Shown here: positions 62,403-64,000 of the stretch, piece after piece
Layout of the letters: each line of letters begins with the position of its first letter
How positions within the stretch are numbered: position 1 is the stretch's first letter
From: Tahibacter harae
Lineage (GTDB): Bacteria > Pseudomonadota > Gammaproteobacteria > Xanthomonadales > Rhodanobacteraceae
Direction of reading: 5' to 3'
Length of the DNA stretch: 64,000 bases
Assembly: GCF_024437735.1 (NCBI RefSeq)
Contig: NZ_JANFQO010000013.1
Coordinates: 120,926 to 184,925 of the forward strand
Notes under the pieces: model-generated
The model's database searches: none
The model's input: the letters and a program-made list of their open reading frames with translations, nothing else
Told to the model about the DNA's origin: nothing
Program-made: the position numbers and the translations under genes

Positions 62403-62495
62403 TGCGACCCCCAGAAACCCCCACTTTTATGAACCTGGACGGCCCCGCGTCGGGCCGCGCGCGCGGGTTCGGCCAGCAGGAACCGGAGATACAGC

Positions 62496-63707
62496 ATGAG
62501 CCAGTTGCAGGAGGCGTTGGACCTGATCGGTCGCGGCGCCGAGGAAATCATCAAGCGTGAAGACCTGGAGGCGCGCCTCAAGCTGGGTCGCCCGCTGCGC
62601 ATCAAGGCGGGCTTCGACCCGACCGCGCCGGACCTGCATCTGGGGCATACCGTATTGCTGAACAAGATGCGCCAGTTCCAGGACCTGGGCCATCAGGTCA
62701 TTTTCCTGATCGGCGACTTCACCGGCATGATCGGCGACCCCACCGGCAAGAACGTCACGCGCAAGCCGCTGAGCCGGGCCGATATCGAATCCAATGCCAG
62801 GACTTACGCCGACCAGGTGTTCAAGGTGCTGGATCAGGCGCGCACCGAGGTGCGCTTCAATTCCGAATGGTTCGGCCAGATGTCGGCCGCCGACATGATC
62901 AAGCTGGCCGCCAAGCACACCGTTGCGCGCATGCTGGAGCGCGACGATTTCCAGAAGCGCTACCGCAGCGAACAGGCCATCGCGATCCACGAGTTCCTGT
63001 ATCCGCTGGTGCAAGGCTACGACTCGGTTGCCTTGCGCGCCGACGTGGAGCTGGGCGGCACCGACCAGAAGTTCAACCTGCTGGTCGGCCGCCAGCTGCA
63101 GGAAGACGCCGGCCAGCCGCCGCAGATCGTGCTGACCATGCCCTTGCTGGAAGGCACCGACGGCGTCAACAAGATGTCCAAGTCGCTGGGCAACTACATC
63201 GGCATCAACGAGCCGCCCAACGAGATCTTCGGCAAGGTCATGCGCCTGTCGGACGATCTGATGTGGCGCTATTTCGAGTTGCTGTCCTTCGCCAAGTCGC
63301 TGGCCGACATCAAGACCATGCGCGAGGCGGTTGCGGCCGGGCAGGTCAATCCCCGCGATTACAAGATGGAGCTGGCCAGCGAACTCACCGCGCGTTTCCA
63401 CGGCGCGGCGGCCGGAGAGGCGGCGATTCGCCACTGGAACAAGATCGTCCAGGGCGGCGGCGTGCCTACCGACCTGGTGGTGCAGGACATAGCCGTGCCG
63501 GCCGAGGGGTTGCGTATTGGCGCCCTGCTCAAGTCCGCCGGCCTGGCGCCGAGCAATTCGGAGGCGTCGCGCAAGGTGAATGAGCGGGCTGTGCGTGTGG
63601 ATGGGGAAGTGGTTGAAGACGCGGGGCGGATATTCAACGCCGGCGGCGAACACCTGCTGCAGCTGGGCAAGCGCGGCTATGCGCGCGTGCGTCTGATCGC
63701 GTCCTGA
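62496..63707 (+). CDS. tyrS: tyrosyl-tRNA synthetase
   Basis: 403 residues; GGAG 8 nt before the ATG. Class I signatures: [11 protein letters not shown] (HIGH box at 48-51) and KMSKS at 226-230, with [13 protein letters not shown] between. Reading [15 protein letters not shown] as the tyrosine-binding region points to the shorter TyrZ-like form found in many proteobacteria. An S4-type RNA-binding domain ends the protein. It charges tRNA-Tyr with tyrosine. In Lysobacterales tyrS commonly lies just upstream of an rRNA operon, which agrees with the promoter-like repeats that follow. Confidence 0.95.
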   Translation: MSQLQEALDLIGRGAEEIIKREDLEARLKLGRPLRIKAGFDPTAPDLHLGHTVLLNKMRQFQDLGHQVIFLIGDFTGMIGDPTGKNVTRKPLSRADIESNARTYADQVFKVLDQARTEVRFNSEWFGQMSAADMIKLAAKHTVARMLERDDFQKRYRSEQAIAIHEFLYPLVQGYDSVALRADVELGGTDQKFNLLVGRQLQEDAGQPPQIVLTMPLLEGTDGVNKMSKSLGNYIGINEPPNEIFGKVMRLSDDLMWRYFELLSFAKSLADIKTMREAVAAGQVNPRDYKMELASELTARFHGAAAGEAAIRHWNKIVQGGGVPTDLVVQDIAVPAEGLRIGALLKSAGLAPSNSEASRKVNERAVRVDGEVVEDAGRIFNAGGEHLLQLGKRGYARVRLIAS

Positions 63708-63739
63708 ACTGCCGGCGAAATTATTTTTCGCGCGGGGTC

Positions 63740-63767
63740 TTGCGCAATCGAAAACCGATGTTAGGAT
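63740..63767 (+). promoter_or_regulatory. promoter P1 of a downstream (stable RNA?) operon
   Basis: TTGCGC (63740-63745), 16-bp spacer, TAGGAT (63762-63767), then a GC-rich discriminator TCGCGCC. An A/T-rich tract at 63718-63728 may act as an UP element. The discriminator is of the kind linked to growth-rate and stringent control of rRNA. Confidence 0.6.
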
Positions 63768-63860
63768 TCGCGCCCCTTCGCAGAGGCGAGCGCCTTGGAG
63801 AAGTGGGGCGAATCGGAAGATTCGCAGCGGATTGGAGCGGTTTTGAGGGGTTGGGAAGCG

Positions 63861-63881
63861 GGTCTGAAAATAAATCAGACC
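63861..63881. other. hairpin overlapping the UP-like region of P2
   Basis: GGTCTGA and TCAGACC are perfect 7-bp inverted copies around AAATAAA, just upstream of the P2 -35. It may be an intervening hairpin in the P1 transcript or a protein site. Confidence 0.45.
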
Positions 63882-63887
63882 GGCGGC

Positions 63888-63915
63888 TTGACGAAACGAA
63901 AAACCGATGTACGAT
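63888..63915 (+). promoter_or_regulatory. promoter P2 of a downstream (stable RNA?) operon
   Basis: TTGACG (63888-63893), 16-bp spacer, TACGAT (63910-63915), followed by the same discriminator TCGCGCCCCTTCGC as P1. The spacers of P1 and P2 share ACCGATGT-like sequence, so the unit is a tandem duplication about 148 bp apart. Confidence 0.7.
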
Positions 63916-64000
63916 TCGCGCCCCTTCGCTGAGACGGACGTTGGAAGCGGAGGCTGGATCGGAAGATTCAGGCGGGTTGTGCGGAGGGTTGAGTGGGTTG

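Overview
The window is very GC-rich, gene-dense gammaproteobacterial chromosome. Several things point to the order Lysobacterales (Xanthomonadales), probably Rhodanobacteraceae: the anmK - M23 peptidase - tyrS cluster leading into what looks like a stable-RNA promoter region, coaBC - dut - a phosphomannomutase with an added membrane domain, and secreted proteins carrying the short [LI]-F-x-[DN]-G-F-E signature that I associate with Dokdonella/Tahibacter-type genomes. The family placement is inference. No tRNA, rRNA gene, insertion sequence, prophage or CRISPR array was recognised; the 3' edge appears to stop just before a stable-RNA operon.

Layout. 1-6.2 kb: the 5' part of a DsbD-like thiol reductase, a DUF1800/DUF1501 secreted pair, and an MFS exporter coupled to an EF-hand protein. 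6.2-10.4 kb: small unknown proteins, a 7TM GGDEF cyclase, a YchJ-like protein and a LysR regulator. 10.6-15.9 kb: an SDR-like protein and an RND pump (adaptor + permease), closed by a strong intrinsic terminator. 16-18.4 kb: an LprI/ankyrin envelope protein and a TIMP-like (netrin fold) membrane-anchored protein. 18.7-24.2 kb: a tightly overlapping operon for an SMC-kleisin-KITE complex of the MksFEB/MukFEB kind plus a DUF938 methyltransferase; no Wadjet-type nuclease is present. 24.4-31.3 kb: SH3/SPFH pair, HTH regulator with a clear palindrome beside it, a variant alpha/beta hydrolase, a PQQ-type sugar dehydrogenase and a divergent racemase-family protein.

31.5-39.1 kb: a GIDE-like membrane protein, a HAD phosphatase, a secreted adhesin-like protein, NtrB-NtrC and an acetyltransferase. 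39.3-42.3 kb: folE, a 17-copy heptanucleotide array, an HD-domain protein and radC. 42.4-48.5 kb: housekeeping coaBC-dut-algC-like, a decayed gene fragment, a DUF4124 protein with a structured leader, and pyrE. 48.7-52.6 kb: a LytS/LytTR two-component pair, a DUF2306 protein and a membrane-anchored AraC regulator. 52.9-57.1 kb: a second RND system in permease-first order, with the proton-relay aspartates replaced. 57.1-63.7 kb: xthA, an AmpG-like permease, an orphan RHH protein, anmK, an M23 peptidase and tyrS, i.e. a cell-wall recycling and remodelling neighbourhood.

The strongest candidates for new biology are the SMC operon without a nuclease but with a coupled methyltransferase, the ATTCGGG repeats that sit directly on the stop codons of three genes and can form G-quadruplexes, the RND permease with an altered proton relay, and the structured leader between pyrE and the DUF4124 gene.
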